Below, piece by piece: positions 16,764 through 26,753 of a DNA stretch of 64,000 nt. The position numbers and the translations under genes were made by a program. Every line of letters begins with the position of its first letter. Within the stretch, counting starts at the first letter, position 1. The stretch comes from SCGC-AAA076-P13 sp963926355 (GTDB taxonomy: Bacteria; Pseudomonadota; Gammaproteobacteria; Magnimaribacterales; D2472): positions 186,001 to 250,000 of the forward strand of contig CAWUWW010000001.1 in NCBI GenBank assembly GCA_963926355.1, given 5' to 3'. The notes beneath the pieces are model-generated. The model saw only the letters and a list, made by a program, of their open reading frames with translations. It did not search any database and was not told the DNA's origin.

Positions 16764-17945
16764 ATGAAAAACCTTCAAAAAAATATTTATCAATTTAAAA
16801 ATACTATTAGTTTATTTTTAATTGTTATTTTTTTATCTTCTTGCTCATCAATGGAGTCATTAAGGTTTTGGCAAAATGGTGAATTAGATACCGATGAACC
16901 AAAACAATTAGAAAAATTTTCTACTAAGTTCTCTATTAACGATAATTGGAAAATAACATTTAATAATGGAGAAAATATTTTAGGTAATTTTATTCCTAGC
17001 TTTAATGCAAGTAATATATTTTTTGCTGATTCTTCAGGACTCATTTCATCAATTGACTCAGCTTCAGGTCAGATAAATTGGGAAGTTCAATCTAATTTCC
17101 TCTCCTCAGGGGTTGCATCTGGATTTGGTATATTGGTTGTTTCTGACGTTGATGGAAATGTAATTGCTCACAATCAAGACAATGGATCAGTTTTATGGTC
17201 ATCAAATGTAAAATCAGAAGTTCTTGCGCCTGCAGCTATAGATGCAAAATTTGTAATTATCAAAACAGGCTCAGGAGAGCTTCTAGCTCTTGATAAAAAT
17301 TCTGGTGAATTAAAGTGGTCATATAGATCAAAACTACCCAATCTCACAATTAGAGGAAGTAGTAGTCCTGTATTGTCTGATGGTCAAATCTTTGTGTCAT
17401 TTGATAATGGTCGTCTTGGAGTATTTCAATTAGACTCAGGCTTTCCTATATGGGATGGGGCAATCTCATACGCATCTGGATCTTCTGAGTTAGAAAGTTT
17501 GGTTGATTCTGATTCTAGTCCCTTGGTTGATGGAGGGTTGATTTACACGACAAACTACCAAGGTAATTTAAATATATTTGATTTAGCTCAAAAAAGATCT
17601 GTGTGGAGCTCTGAAAGCTCATCATTTTTCTCACCTGTCATTCTTAAGGGAGTTTTAGCAGTTGTTGAGGCAGATTCAAGTTTGAAAACATTTTCTATGA
17701 AAGGCCTTCAGCCATCTTGGAACTCAGATGAATACCTAAATAGAGCAGTCTCTAATGCAATTAGTTTTAAGGGTCATTTGGTTATAGGAGACTTTGAGGG
17801 ATATGTACATATCATTGATCCTCTAAACGGAAATACCATTGGAAGAAAGAAAGTTTCAAGAAAGCCCATTAAAACGATTATAAGTAGGAGTGATAACTTT
17901 TATGCTATAGATGAAGGATTTAATATATTCTCATTAAGCATATAA
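16764..17945 (+). CDS. bamB: Outer-membrane assembly lipoprotein BamB
   Basis: Lipoprotein of the BAM complex forming an eight-bladed propeller that supports BamA. Signal peptide ends with the lipobox LSSC, lipidated Cys27. The mature part contains repeated PQQ-like blades with the pattern 'aldk.sGel.W' (for example LDKNSGELKWSY and DSASGQINWEV). Length (393 aa) is normal. With bamC at 6701 the window encodes two of the accessory Bam lipoproteins. It lies 7 bases after yfgM and 14 before der. Confidence 0.95.
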   Translation: MKNLQKNIYQFKNTISLFLIVIFLSSCSSMESLRFWQNGELDTDEPKQLEKFSTKFSINDNWKITFNNGENILGNFIPSFNASNIFFADSSGLISSIDSASGQINWEVQSNFLSSGVASGFGILVVSDVDGNVIAHNQDNGSVLWSSNVKSEVLAPAAIDAKFVIIKTGSGELLALDKNSGELKWSYRSKLPNLTIRGSSSPVLSDGQIFVSFDNGRLGVFQLDSGFPIWDGAISYASGSSELESLVDSDSSPLVDGGLIYTTNYQGNLNIFDLAQKRSVWSSESSSFFSPVILKGVLAVVEADSSLKTFSMKGLQPSWNSDEYLNRAVSNAISFKGHLVIGDFEGYVHIIDPLNGNTIGRKKVSRKPIKTIISRSDNFYAIDEGFNIFSLSI

Positions 17946-17959
17946 GATGAAAACTAAAA

Positions 17960-19345
17960 ATGTTCACCTCAATAGCAATAATAGGGCGGCCTAATGTCGG
18001 AAAATCAACTTTATTTAATAAGCTAACTAGATCTCGTAAGGCTATAGTCTCGGATTTCTCTGGACTAACTAAAGATAGAAATCACGGGTATATAACTTTT
18101 GGAGATCAAAAAAGTTTAATAATTGATACTGGTGGAATAGCTCAGGATGAGTCAATTCTTAAAGAAGATATAGCTGAACAGGCATGGATAGCTGCAGAAG
18201 AGTCAAGTTTAATAATCTTTTTATTAGATGGCTCAGAAAACCTCAATAAAGAAGATCTTGATATATTAACTAGATTAAGAAAGTTAAACAAAAAATTTAT
18301 AACAGTTCTTAATAAGATTGATAAAATTACAGACTCATTACTAAAAGAAGATCTTGTTAAGAAGGGCATCCGTGAATATTTTGAGATTAGTGCAGAGCAT
18401 TCAAGAAACATAAATGATTTACGAACTTACATAAAAGACTCTCTTCCTGACAAGCAATACACAACTCCTGAAGGTAAAAAGATTGCAGTTCTAGGTAGGC
18501 CAAATGCAGGTAAATCTACATTCATAAATAAGTTCATCAACGAAGATAGATTAATTGTTTCTGAGATAGCTGGCACAACTATTGATGCGATAAGTATTCC
18601 ATTTACAGTAGATGATCAGGAATTTATCTTTATTGATACTGCTGGGATTAGGAAAGGATATAAAAATAACCACAAGGTTGAATATTTTTCCTACGTTAGA
18701 GCCATGCATTCAGTAGAAGAGTGCGATGTTGTTATTTTTATATGTGATGCTCAAGAAGGTATTGTTGATCAAGATCTAAAAATAATTAATATGGTATGTG
18801 AAATGGGAAAGCCCATTGTTATAGCTCTGAATAAAATAGATTTACTAACAAAAAAAGAAAAAGATGAAATCTACGAAACGAAAAGAGCTCAATCAAGTTT
18901 TGTAGCCGATTTTATTAAGTTAGAAATATCAGGAATTAAAGGACTTGGCTTTAAAAGACTATTTAGAATAACAAATACCATAATTGAAACATCTCAGCAA
19001 AAGTATATAACCTCTTATTTAAATAAATTATTAAATAAATTTATTGAGCAGAGTGCTCCTCCATCTGTTGCAGGAAGGCAATTAAAGTTAAAACAAGTTC
19101 ATTTTGGTGGGATTAATCCAACAACGTTAATAATACATTCAAATCAAGATAAAAAAATTCCTCAAAATTACAGGAAATACTTAGAGAATTCATTTAGAAC
19201 TGAATTAAAGTTAGATAGTATTCAATTAAGATTAATTTTCCGAAAATCTGAAAATCCATTTAAAGACAAAGTTAATAAACTATCTGATAGGCAGGTTAAA
19301 AAAAGAGAAAGACTGGTCAGGCATATTAAAAAGTCAAAAAAGTAA
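17960..19345 (+). CDS. der: Ribosome assembly GTPase Der (EngA)
   Basis: Double-GTPase required for 50S subunit maturation. Two G domains carry P-loops GRPNVGKST (residues 9-17) and GRPNAGKST (179-187), each with its DTGGI or DTAGI switch and NKID specificity motif. A C-terminal KH-like domain (about residues 355-445) completes the family architecture. The second P-loop has Ala where Val is usual, a minor change. Length (461 aa) is normal. A basic, lysine-rich C-terminus ends 97 bases before sdhC. Confidence 0.97.
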   Translation: MFTSIAIIGRPNVGKSTLFNKLTRSRKAIVSDFSGLTKDRNHGYITFGDQKSLIIDTGGIAQDESILKEDIAEQAWIAAEESSLIIFLLDGSENLNKEDLDILTRLRKLNKKFITVLNKIDKITDSLLKEDLVKKGIREYFEISAEHSRNINDLRTYIKDSLPDKQYTTPEGKKIAVLGRPNAGKSTFINKFINEDRLIVSEIAGTTIDAISIPFTVDDQEFIFIDTAGIRKGYKNNHKVEYFSYVRAMHSVEECDVVIFICDAQEGIVDQDLKIINMVCEMGKPIVIALNKIDLLTKKEKDEIYETKRAQSSFVADFIKLEISGIKGLGFKRLFRITNTIIETSQQKYITSYLNKLLNKFIEQSAPPSVAGRQLKLKQVHFGGINPTTLIIHSNQDKKIPQNYRKYLENSFRTELKLDSIQLRLIFRKSENPFKDKVNKLSDRQVKKRERLVRHIKKSKK

Positions 19346-19442
19346 TATTAATTAAGTATTTTTTTATCCTTTTAGCTTTCGTTAAAGTATAATTCTCAGG
19401 TAATTAAACCGTAAAACTAGACATTTGTCTCATTAGTATATT
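19346..19442 (+). promoter_or_regulatory. sdh leader with candidate -10 element
   Basis: The 97-base spacer between der and sdhC is AT-rich. It contains a consensus -10 hexamer TATAAT at 19388-19393, which would start transcription near 19400 and give a leader of roughly 40 bases. I see no good -35 at 16-18 bases upstream. Because sdhC begins an eleven-kilobase TCA block, a promoter is expected in this stretch, but the specific element is only a candidate. No terminator hairpin for der is visible. Confidence 0.4.
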
Positions 19443-19826
19443 ATGGATCAAAGACCTGTTTATATAGACTTAAGAAAAATTAAACTGCCGATGTCAGCTT
19501 TTTCATCTATTACACATAGATTATCTGGAATGTATATTTTTTTTATAACTCTTCCGGTCTCTCTATTTATTATTAATGAATCAACAAAAGACGAAGCAAG
19601 CTTTAATTTATTGATAGAGTCTATAAATAATATTTCATTTTCTTCTGTATTTATTATTTTTAGTTTTCTTATTTTTTGGTATCACATTCTTACAGGAGTT
19701 AGGCACTTAATTATTGACTTTTTCCATGTAGGCGAGTCCTTGCTAAGTTCATATTACTTCTCTGTCTTTGCACTTGCTTTATGGCTCTTAAGTGTAGTTA
19801 TAATATTTTGGGTAATCTACTCATGA
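19443..19826 (+). CDS. sdhC: Succinate dehydrogenase cytochrome b556 subunit SdhC
   Basis: Membrane anchor subunit of respiratory complex II, which binds ubiquinone and one side of heme b. Three hydrophobic segments are evident. The quinone-site motif SITHRLSG occupies residues 22-29, and the heme ligand equivalent to E. coli His84 is His81 (WYHILTGVRHLI). Length 127 aa is normal. The TGA overlaps the sdhD ATG by four bases (ATGA). It is the first gene of the sdhCDAB-sucAB-lpd-sucCD block. Confidence 0.96.
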   Translation: MDQRPVYIDLRKIKLPMSAFSSITHRLSGMYIFFITLPVSLFIINESTKDEASFNLLIESINNISFSSVFIIFSFLIFWYHILTGVRHLIIDFFHVGESLLSSYYFSVFALALWLLSVVIIFWVIYS

Positions 19827-20182
19827 AGGGCTCTTTAATATGGAAAGCTCAAAGGTATAGTTCTTTAGTAATGTTAGCCTATGTTATTTATATAACCTGC
19901 TTCATATTTTCAAATAATTCTATAAGTTTTAACAATTGGTCAGAGTTTTTTCTATCACCTCAATTAAAAATATCTACTTCTTTGGTATTCTTGTTAGTAG
20001 TCCTTCATGCTTTTATTGGGTTATGGACTGTTGGAACTGATTACTTAACAAAAAGAACATTGGGATTTTTAAATCAATCACTTTCAAAGATAGCCAATCC
20101 AATAAGAAGCTTTTATTACGCTCTATTCTCTCTAATAGGCTTATTTTATTTGTTTATAATCTTTTTCATAATATGGACATAA
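19823..20182 (+). CDS. sdhD: Succinate dehydrogenase membrane anchor SdhD
   Basis: Second membrane anchor of complex II. Three membrane segments, with the family motif HAFIGLWTVGTDY (residues 62-74) supplying heme ligand His62 and the quinone-site Asp-Tyr pair. I place the start at ATG 19823 in the ATGA overlap with sdhC, giving 119 aa, the usual length; a longer frame from 19781 would overlap sdhC by 46 bases and adds residues with no family counterpart. Confidence 0.94.
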   Translation: MKGSLIWKAQRYSSLVMLAYVIYITCFIFSNNSISFNNWSEFFLSPQLKISTSLVFLLVVLHAFIGLWTVGTDYLTKRTLGFLNQSLSKIANPIRSFYYALFSLIGLFYLFIIFFIIWT

Positions 20183-20194
20183 TTAAAGGTATAC

Positions 20195-21982
20195 ATGAAT
20201 CACAGCAAGCTAAGTAATAATATTAAAACAATTGAATTTGATGCCTTGATTGTTGGTGGTGGCGGCTCAGGCATGAGGACATCATTAGAACTAGCAAAAT
20301 CAGGTCTTAAGACAGCAGTGGTATCGAAAGTTTTTCCAACCAGATCTCATACAGTATCAGCTCAGGGAGGTATAACATGCGCAATAGGAAGTGCAGATCC
20401 TGATGATGATTGGAGGTGGCATATGTATGACACAGTTAAAGGTGCTGATTTTATAGGTGATCAAGATGCTATTGAATATCTTTGTTCTGAGGGTCCCAAG
20501 GCTGTATTTGAGTTAGAACATATGGGATTGCCATTTTCTAGATTTGAAAATGGAAGAATTTATCAAAGACCTTTCGGTGGTCAGTCAAAAGACTATGGCA
20601 AAGGCGGACAAGCAGCTAGGACATGTGCGGCAGCGGATAGAACAGGACATGCTTTACTACATACTCTTTATCAAAATAATATTAAAGAAGGCACTAATTT
20701 TTTAAATGAATGGTTTGCAGTTGATATAGTCAAGAATAGTAAAAATGAAGTAACAGGAGTTATTGCATTTTCTATAGAGTATGGTGAAGTTGCTTATCTA
20801 AAATCACAAGCAACTGTTATGGCTACTGGAGGCGCGGGTAGGATTTATGCATCAACTACAAATGCTTTGATTAATACTGGTGATGGTTTGGCAATGGCTC
20901 TTAGGGCTGGCTTTCCTGCTCAAGATATGGAGATGTGGCAGTTTCATCCAACTGGAATATATGGCGCTGGCTCATTAGTAACTGAGGGATGCAGAGGCGA
21001 AGGAGGATATCTAGTCAATAAAGATGGCGAAAGGTTTATGGAGAGATATGCACCAAATGTTAAAGACCTTGCCGGCAGGGATGTGGTTGCAAGATCTATG
21101 GTTCTAGAAATACTAGAGGGAAGAGGTTGTGGAGAAAATAAAGATCATATTTTCTTAAAGCTTGATCATCTTGGAGCTGATGTTTTAAATGCTAAGCTCC
21201 CGGGAATATGTGAACTATCAAAAACCTTTGCTCATGTTGATCCGATTTATGAGCCAATTCCAGTAGTCCCTACATGTCATTATATGATGGGCGGGACTCC
21301 AACTAATATTCATGGCCAGGCTTTCAATAGAGTTAATAACATTGATTCTATTGTTCCTGGATTATTTGCTGCTGGGGAAGCTGCTTGTGTATCTGTTCAC
21401 GGCGCTAATAGACTTGGAGGAAACTCATTACTTGACTTGGTAGTCTTTGGAAGAGCAACAGGTATGTATATTCAAGAAGAATTAAAGTCTGGAGGAGGCG
21501 TTGAGTCAGCAACAAAAGAAGATATTGAGGCCTCATTACAACGTTTAAACTATTTAAACGAATCAACAGGAGGCTACGAAACCGCACCCGTAAAAAAACA
21601 GCTTCAGGAATGTATGCAGAACTATTTTGGAGTTTTTAGGCGCGGTGAGTTTATGGAAAAAGGATTAAAAGAGCTTGATGAGATTAGAGAAAAGGTAAGC
21701 AATCTCCATTTAAAAGATAAGAGCAACGCCTTTAATACCAGTAGGGTAGAAGCTATAGAATTACAAAATCTTTTTGAAGTTGCAGAGGCAACAGCCATTG
21801 CTGCATTCAGTAGAAATGAAAGTAGAGGAGCTCATGCTAGAGATGATTTTCCAGAAAGAGACGATGATAATTGGCTATGTCACTCATTGTATGATCCGAT
21901 CTCAAAAACAATATCAAAAAGAGATGTAAATTTTAGCCCTTCACAAGTAGATGCATTCCCTCCAGTAGTGAGGACATATTAA
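20195..21982 (+). CDS. sdhA: Succinate dehydrogenase flavoprotein SdhA
   Basis: Catalytic subunit oxidising succinate to fumarate with covalently bound FAD. The N-terminal dinucleotide fold VGGGGSGMRTSL, the FAD-attachment histidine His52 in RSHTVSAQGG, and the substrate-loop signature around HPTGIYGAGSLVTEGCRGEGG are present. Length (595 aa) matches E. coli (588). The stop overlaps the sdhB ATG by one base (TAATG). It faces the cytoplasm, docked on SdhB. Confidence 0.99.
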   Translation: MNHSKLSNNIKTIEFDALIVGGGGSGMRTSLELAKSGLKTAVVSKVFPTRSHTVSAQGGITCAIGSADPDDDWRWHMYDTVKGADFIGDQDAIEYLCSEGPKAVFELEHMGLPFSRFENGRIYQRPFGGQSKDYGKGGQAARTCAAADRTGHALLHTLYQNNIKEGTNFLNEWFAVDIVKNSKNEVTGVIAFSIEYGEVAYLKSQATVMATGGAGRIYASTTNALINTGDGLAMALRAGFPAQDMEMWQFHPTGIYGAGSLVTEGCRGEGGYLVNKDGERFMERYAPNVKDLAGRDVVARSMVLEILEGRGCGENKDHIFLKLDHLGADVLNAKLPGICELSKTFAHVDPIYEPIPVVPTCHYMMGGTPTNIHGQAFNRVNNIDSIVPGLFAAGEAACVSVHGANRLGGNSLLDLVVFGRATGMYIQEELKSGGGVESATKEDIEASLQRLNYLNESTGGYETAPVKKQLQECMQNYFGVFRRGEFMEKGLKELDEIREKVSNLHLKDKSNAFNTSRVEAIELQNLFEVAEATAIAAFSRNESRGAHARDDFPERDDDNWLCHSLYDPISKTISKRDVNFSPSQVDAFPPVVRTY

Positions 21983-22725
21983 TGAGTAGCAATACTTTAG
22001 AAGTGAGCATGTATAGATACAATCCTGAGCAGGATCAATTTCCTTACATGAAAATATACAACATAGAAAAGCCAGCTAGAGATATTATGGTGCTTGACCT
22101 GCTTCATTTATTGAAAGAAGGTGATGAATCTATCTCCTACAGAAGGTCCTGTAGAGAGGGCGTCTGCGGTTCAGATGGAATGAATATAAATGGTAAAAAT
22201 GGTCTTGCATGCATCACACCGATATCATCAGTAATTAAAAAAAATAAAATAGAGCTAAGGCCACTACCAGGTCTTCCAGTTATTAGAGACTTGGTTGTAG
22301 ATATGACACAGTTTTATGCTCAGTATGAAAAAATAAAACCATTTCTTCAGAATAATACAACTGCCCCAGAGCAAGAAAGACTTCAGTCACCTCAAGATAG
22401 GGCAAAGTTAGATGGATTATATGAATGCATCTTATGTGCATGCTGTTCAACAAGCTGCCCATCTTTTTGGTGGAACCCTGATAAATTTGTTGGTCCTGCA
22501 GCGTTACTTCAGGCATATAGGTTTTTAGCAGATACAAGAGATTTAGAGACTCAAAATAGACTTGAAGAACTTTCAGATCCATTTAGTGTTTATAGATGTC
22601 ATGGCATTATGAATTGTGTAAGTGCCTGTCCAAAAAGCCTTAATCCAAATAAGGCTATCGGAGAAATTAAAACCATGCTTTTAAGAAATAAGAAAGAAGT
22701 TATTGCATCAGATGGAGTTGGATAA
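21982..22725 (+). CDS. sdhB: Succinate dehydrogenase iron-sulfur subunit SdhB
   Basis: Carries electrons from FAD to quinone through three clusters. [2Fe-2S] ligands lie at Cys57, Cys62, Asp65 and Cys77; the [4Fe-4S] site is CILCACC (from Cys149) and the [3Fe-4S] site lies in CHGIMNCVSACPKSLNP. The conserved SFWWNP quinone-pocket Trp residues are present. Length is 247 aa. One-base overlap with sdhA; sucA follows after 10 bases. Confidence 0.99.
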   Translation: MSSNTLEVSMYRYNPEQDQFPYMKIYNIEKPARDIMVLDLLHLLKEGDESISYRRSCREGVCGSDGMNINGKNGLACITPISSVIKKNKIELRPLPGLPVIRDLVVDMTQFYAQYEKIKPFLQNNTTAPEQERLQSPQDRAKLDGLYECILCACCSTSCPSFWWNPDKFVGPAALLQAYRFLADTRDLETQNRLEELSDPFSVYRCHGIMNCVSACPKSLNPNKAIGEIKTMLLRNKKEVIASDGVG

Positions 22726-22735
22726 TTAGAAAGAA

Positions 22736-25543
22736 ATGAATCAAACAATGGAAGAGCTATGGGGAAGCTCTCATATATCAGCTGGCCATGCTAGTTACCT
22801 CGAATCGCTTTATGAGACTTTTTTAAGTAATCCAGACGATCTTTCTGAAGAATGGCTTTCATTTTTTTTAAGTTTGCCCTCACAACCAAATTCAAATGGT
22901 GATGTTTCTCATCAATCTATAATTAATGAATTTAGAAATATGCCTAGAGGTCAAGCTCTTATCTCAGAAATGGGAGATGAAAGGCAGGGAAAGGTAATTA
23001 GGCTAATCCAGTCCTATAGAAATAGAGGTCACCAAGAAGCTAGACTTGACCCTTTAAATATTATGGACAGAAATGAGATTGAAGATTTAAATATTGAATT
23101 TCATGGATTAAAAGAATCTGATTTAGATGATGAGTTTTATACAGATACGTTCTTAACTGGTTCAAAAAAGGCAACATTAAGAGAGATCATTGCAAGTTTA
23201 AAATCTATATATTGTGGAACTATTGGCATAGAGTACAACCATATTATGAATTCAGAGGAACGCATATGGTTTCAAAAAAAGTTTGAATCTAAGATTGAAA
23301 AATATACTTTTTCAAAAGAAGAAAGGTTACAAATATATGAGAGATTGAATTCAGCAGAAGGGCTTGCTAAATATCTAGCAGCTAAATACCCAGGAATGAA
23401 ACGCTTTGGTATAGATGGAGCAGAAGCTTTAGTTCCTTTGGTTGATGCAGTAATTCAACATTGTGGCTCACTGGGAGCTAATCAAATATGTTTTGGTATG
23501 GCTCATAGAGGCAGATTAAATCTTTTAGTTAATGTGCTTGGAAAGCTGCCGTCAGAACTATTCTCTGCTTTTAGCGAAGAGGGGGAGTTAGAGGGAGCAA
23601 ATACAGGAGATGTTAAATATCATTTAGGCTTTTCTTCTAATTTAAATACCCCAGGAGGAGAAGTCCATGTTTCACTTAACAGCAATCCTTCACATTTAGA
23701 AATTGTTGATCCAGTGGTCCTGGGCTCAGTAAGAGCTAGACAAGATAGAATTGGAGATTCAGGTAGATCAAAAGTTATTCCTGTTTTGCTCCATGGAGAT
23801 GCGTCTTTTTCAGGTCAGGGCGTTGTAATGGAATCTCTCCAAATGTCTCAAACAAGAGGTTTTTACGTTGGTGGAACTATTCATATCATCGTCAATAACC
23901 AAATTGGGTTTACTACCAGTAATAAACATGATGCTAGATCTACAGATTACTGTACAGATGTTGCAAAAATGATTCAGGCTCCTGTTATTCATGTAAATGG
24001 TGATGACCCTGAAATGGTTGTTAATGCTGTAAAAGTTGCCACGAAGTACAGATCTATTTTTAATAAGGATGTTGTTATAGATTTAGTTTGTTATAGAAGA
24101 AGAGGCCATAATGAAGCTGATGACCCTTCTGCAACTCAGCCTAAAATGTATGAGGTAATAGCAAAACATCCCTCGGTACTTACCCAGTATAAAGATCAAT
24201 TATTAAGCGATGGTCTTTTAACAGAACATGAGGCTTCTTTAATAAAATCTTCTTATAGAAAATCTTTAGACGAAGGAAGGTCCGTTGCAAAAAATCTTGC
24301 AGAAAAACCAAATAATACATTATGGTTTGATTGGAATGAATATCTAGATATTTTATGGTGGCCTAAAGTTGACACCACTATTAAAAAGAAAAACTTTAAT
24401 CTTCTTGGTAAGAAAATATGCGAAGTTCCTAGATCATTTCAGTTAGGAACGCAGGCAAAAAAGATATTTAAAGATAGAGAAAAAATGAATAAGGGCGAGA
24501 TAGATATTAACTGGGGGTTTGCTGAAAATATGGCGTATGCAACTCTTTTATCTGAAGGTTACCCAATAAGAATTACAGGGCAGGATGTTAGAAGAGGAAC
24601 CTTTTCTCATAGGCATGCATGTATTTTTGATAAAGATACTGGAGATGGTTACATACCTCTTTCAAAAATTGCTGAAGATAATAGTGTGAGATTTGATATA
24701 TATGATTCTTTATTATCAGAAGAAGCTGTTTTAGGTTTTGAGTATGGCTATTCAGCAACATGGCCAACTGGATTAGCGATATGGGAAGCTCAGTTTGGGG
24801 ATTTTGTAAATGGAGCTCAAGTTGTTATCGATCAATTTATAGTATCAGCTCAGCATAAATGGGAAAGATTGTCTGGCCTAGTGATGCTTCTTCCTCATGG
24901 ATACGAAGGGCAAGGACCAGAGCATAGTAGTGCAAGAATTGAAAGATTCCTGCAGTTATGTGCATCTGAAAATATTCAAGTATGTATTCCTAGCTCCCCA
25001 GCTCAAATATTTCATCTTTTAAGAAGACAGGCCATTAGAAAAATGAGAACCCCTTTAATCATAATGTCTCCAAAGAGCTTATTGAGAAGTCCAAAGGCAA
25101 GTTCTAGCATTGAAGATCTGACAGATGGCTCATTTCATTGTGTTATAAATGACTCTATAGATAAAAAAGACCAAATAACTAAAGTTGTATTATGTTCTGG
25201 AAAGGTATTTTATGACCTTGAGGAATCTCGCAATAAACAAGGCAAAGAAAATATAGCTATAATTAGAATTGAGCAGCTATATCCATTTCCTCATGATGAT
25301 CTAGAGGAAATACTGTCATTATATAAAAATGTTAATGATTTTGTATGGTGCCAAGAAGAGCCTTCAAACCAAGGAGCATGGTTTAGTCACAGGCACAGAA
25401 TACAGAGGGTGTTAGATAGATTTAAAGGCAATGACAAGGAAATAAGCTTAGTTAGCAGGCCAGCTGCCGCTGCCCCAGCTGTCGGAATGATGAAATTACA
25501 TTTAAAGCAACAATCTCAATTAATAGAAGACGCTTTAAAATAG
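22736..25543 (+). CDS. sucA: 2-oxoglutarate dehydrogenase E1
   Basis: Thiamine-diphosphate-dependent decarboxylase of the 2-oxoglutarate dehydrogenase complex. The N-terminal segment with SYLESLYETF is the E2-binding helix region; the GMAHRGRLN motif, the thiamine motif starting GDASFSGQG, and FLLPHGYEGQGPEHSSAR-like LLPHGYEGQGPEHSSAR in the C-terminal half are family hallmarks. Length (935 aa) is typical. It lies 10 bases after sdhB and 11 before sucB, so reading continues from complex II into the complex. Confidence 0.99.
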   Translation: MNQTMEELWGSSHISAGHASYLESLYETFLSNPDDLSEEWLSFFLSLPSQPNSNGDVSHQSIINEFRNMPRGQALISEMGDERQGKVIRLIQSYRNRGHQEARLDPLNIMDRNEIEDLNIEFHGLKESDLDDEFYTDTFLTGSKKATLREIIASLKSIYCGTIGIEYNHIMNSEERIWFQKKFESKIEKYTFSKEERLQIYERLNSAEGLAKYLAAKYPGMKRFGIDGAEALVPLVDAVIQHCGSLGANQICFGMAHRGRLNLLVNVLGKLPSELFSAFSEEGELEGANTGDVKYHLGFSSNLNTPGGEVHVSLNSNPSHLEIVDPVVLGSVRARQDRIGDSGRSKVIPVLLHGDASFSGQGVVMESLQMSQTRGFYVGGTIHIIVNNQIGFTTSNKHDARSTDYCTDVAKMIQAPVIHVNGDDPEMVVNAVKVATKYRSIFNKDVVIDLVCYRRRGHNEADDPSATQPKMYEVIAKHPSVLTQYKDQLLSDGLLTEHEASLIKSSYRKSLDEGRSVAKNLAEKPNNTLWFDWNEYLDILWWPKVDTTIKKKNFNLLGKKICEVPRSFQLGTQAKKIFKDREKMNKGEIDINWGFAENMAYATLLSEGYPIRITGQDVRRGTFSHRHACIFDKDTGDGYIPLSKIAEDNSVRFDIYDSLLSEEAVLGFEYGYSATWPTGLAIWEAQFGDFVNGAQVVIDQFIVSAQHKWERLSGLVMLLPHGYEGQGPEHSSARIERFLQLCASENIQVCIPSSPAQIFHLLRRQAIRKMRTPLIIMSPKSLLRSPKASSSIEDLTDGSFHCVINDSIDKKDQITKVVLCSGKVFYDLEESRNKQGKENIAIIRIEQLYPFPHDDLEEILSLYKNVNDFVWCQEEPSNQGAWFSHRHRIQRVLDRFKGNDKEISLVSRPAAAAPAVGMMKLHLKQQSQLIEDALK

Positions 25544-25554
25544 GGAAAATAATT

Positions 25555-26745
25555 ATGACAATTGAAATTAAATCACCAACTTTTCCTGAATCTGTATCAG
25601 ATGGAACGGTTGCAAATTGGTTGAAAAAAGAGGGCGAGTCTGTATTGCAGGATGAGGTTGTGGCAGAAATTGAGACTGATAAAGTTGTTTTAGAGGTAGT
25701 TGCGCCAATTGATGGAATTTTATCAAAGATTATTAAAAAAGAGGGAGAGGTTGTGAATAGCTCTGAGGTGATAGGTATATTTACTGAATCTTCTGCTAGT
25801 ACTGAAAAACCTCCAAAGCTTGAAGCTCCAGAAGAAGATGTCGAGAAAGTTTTAAAGAATACAGATAAGAAATTAGGCCCAGCCGCTAAAAAAATACTTG
25901 CTGAGAACAATATAGAAGCAAGTGATGTTAAGCCCTCTGGTAAAGATAATAGAGTAACAAAGGCGGATGTTATAAATCATCTTAAACACGATTCAGATGT
26001 CGTAATAAAGAGCCAGCATGCCCCAAGCTTAAGCCACGCGTCTAATAGACCGGAAAAAAGAGTGGCTATGTCTAGACTTAGGGCAACAATTGCCAAAAGA
26101 CTTGTTTCAGTTAAGCAAGAGACAGCAATGCTCACCACCTTTAATGAAGTTGATATGCTTCCAATAAAAGAACTTAGAGCAAAATATGGCCAAGAATTTT
26201 TAAATCAGCATGGTGTAAAACTAGGTTTTATGGGGTTCTTTGTTATAGCAGCCGTTCAAGCTCTAAAAAAATTCCCTCTTGTTAATGCATCAATAGATGG
26301 GTCAGATATTGTTTACCATGGTTTTCAAGATATTGGGGTGGCCGTCTCTACAGAAAGGGGTTTGGTAGTTCCTGTCATTAAGGATTCTGATACTAAGTCT
26401 TTACCAGAAATAGAAAAATCAATATTAGAATACTCTGAAAAAGCTCGAGATGGAAAGTTAGGCATTGAAGATATGCAAGGTGGAACCTTTACTATATCTA
26501 ATGGAGGTATTTTTGGCTCTCTATTATCAACTCCAATTTTAAATGCTCCTCAGACTGCAATACTTGGAATGCATTCAATACAAGATAGACCAGTGGCACT
26601 TAACGGTGAGGTTGTAATAAGGCCAATGATGTATTTAGCTATGAGTTACGATCATAGGCTGTTAGATGGAAAAGAGGCTGTATCATTTCTAGTATCAATT
26701 AAAGAACAGCTAGAATCACCAGAACGATTACTATTAAACTTATAG
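25555..26745 (+). CDS. sucB: Dihydrolipoyl succinyltransferase E2
   Basis: Core acyltransferase of the 2-oxoglutarate dehydrogenase complex. One lipoyl domain (residues 1-76) with lipoyl Lys43 in ETDKVVLEV, an E3/E1-binding domain (about 108-142) and the catalytic domain (about 165-396) with His367 in SYDHRLLDG. Linkers are short and acidic. Length is 396 aa. Ribosome site GGGAAA precedes the ATG. The gene is followed by lpd after 8 bases. Confidence 0.98.
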   Translation: MTIEIKSPTFPESVSDGTVANWLKKEGESVLQDEVVAEIETDKVVLEVVAPIDGILSKIIKKEGEVVNSSEVIGIFTESSASTEKPPKLEAPEEDVEKVLKNTDKKLGPAAKKILAENNIEASDVKPSGKDNRVTKADVINHLKHDSDVVIKSQHAPSLSHASNRPEKRVAMSRLRATIAKRLVSVKQETAMLTTFNEVDMLPIKELRAKYGQEFLNQHGVKLGFMGFFVIAAVQALKKFPLVNASIDGSDIVYHGFQDIGVAVSTERGLVVPVIKDSDTKSLPEIEKSILEYSEKARDGKLGIEDMQGGTFTISNGGIFGSLLSTPILNAPQTAILGMHSIQDRPVALNGEVVIRPMMYLAMSYDHRLLDGKEAVSFLVSIKEQLESPERLLLNL

Positions 26746-26753
26746 GTAAAAAT

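Noticed and set aside
19781..19822. Longer SdhD start
   Set aside because: Would overlap sdhC by 46 bases; the ATGA-coupled start at 19823 gives the family length.
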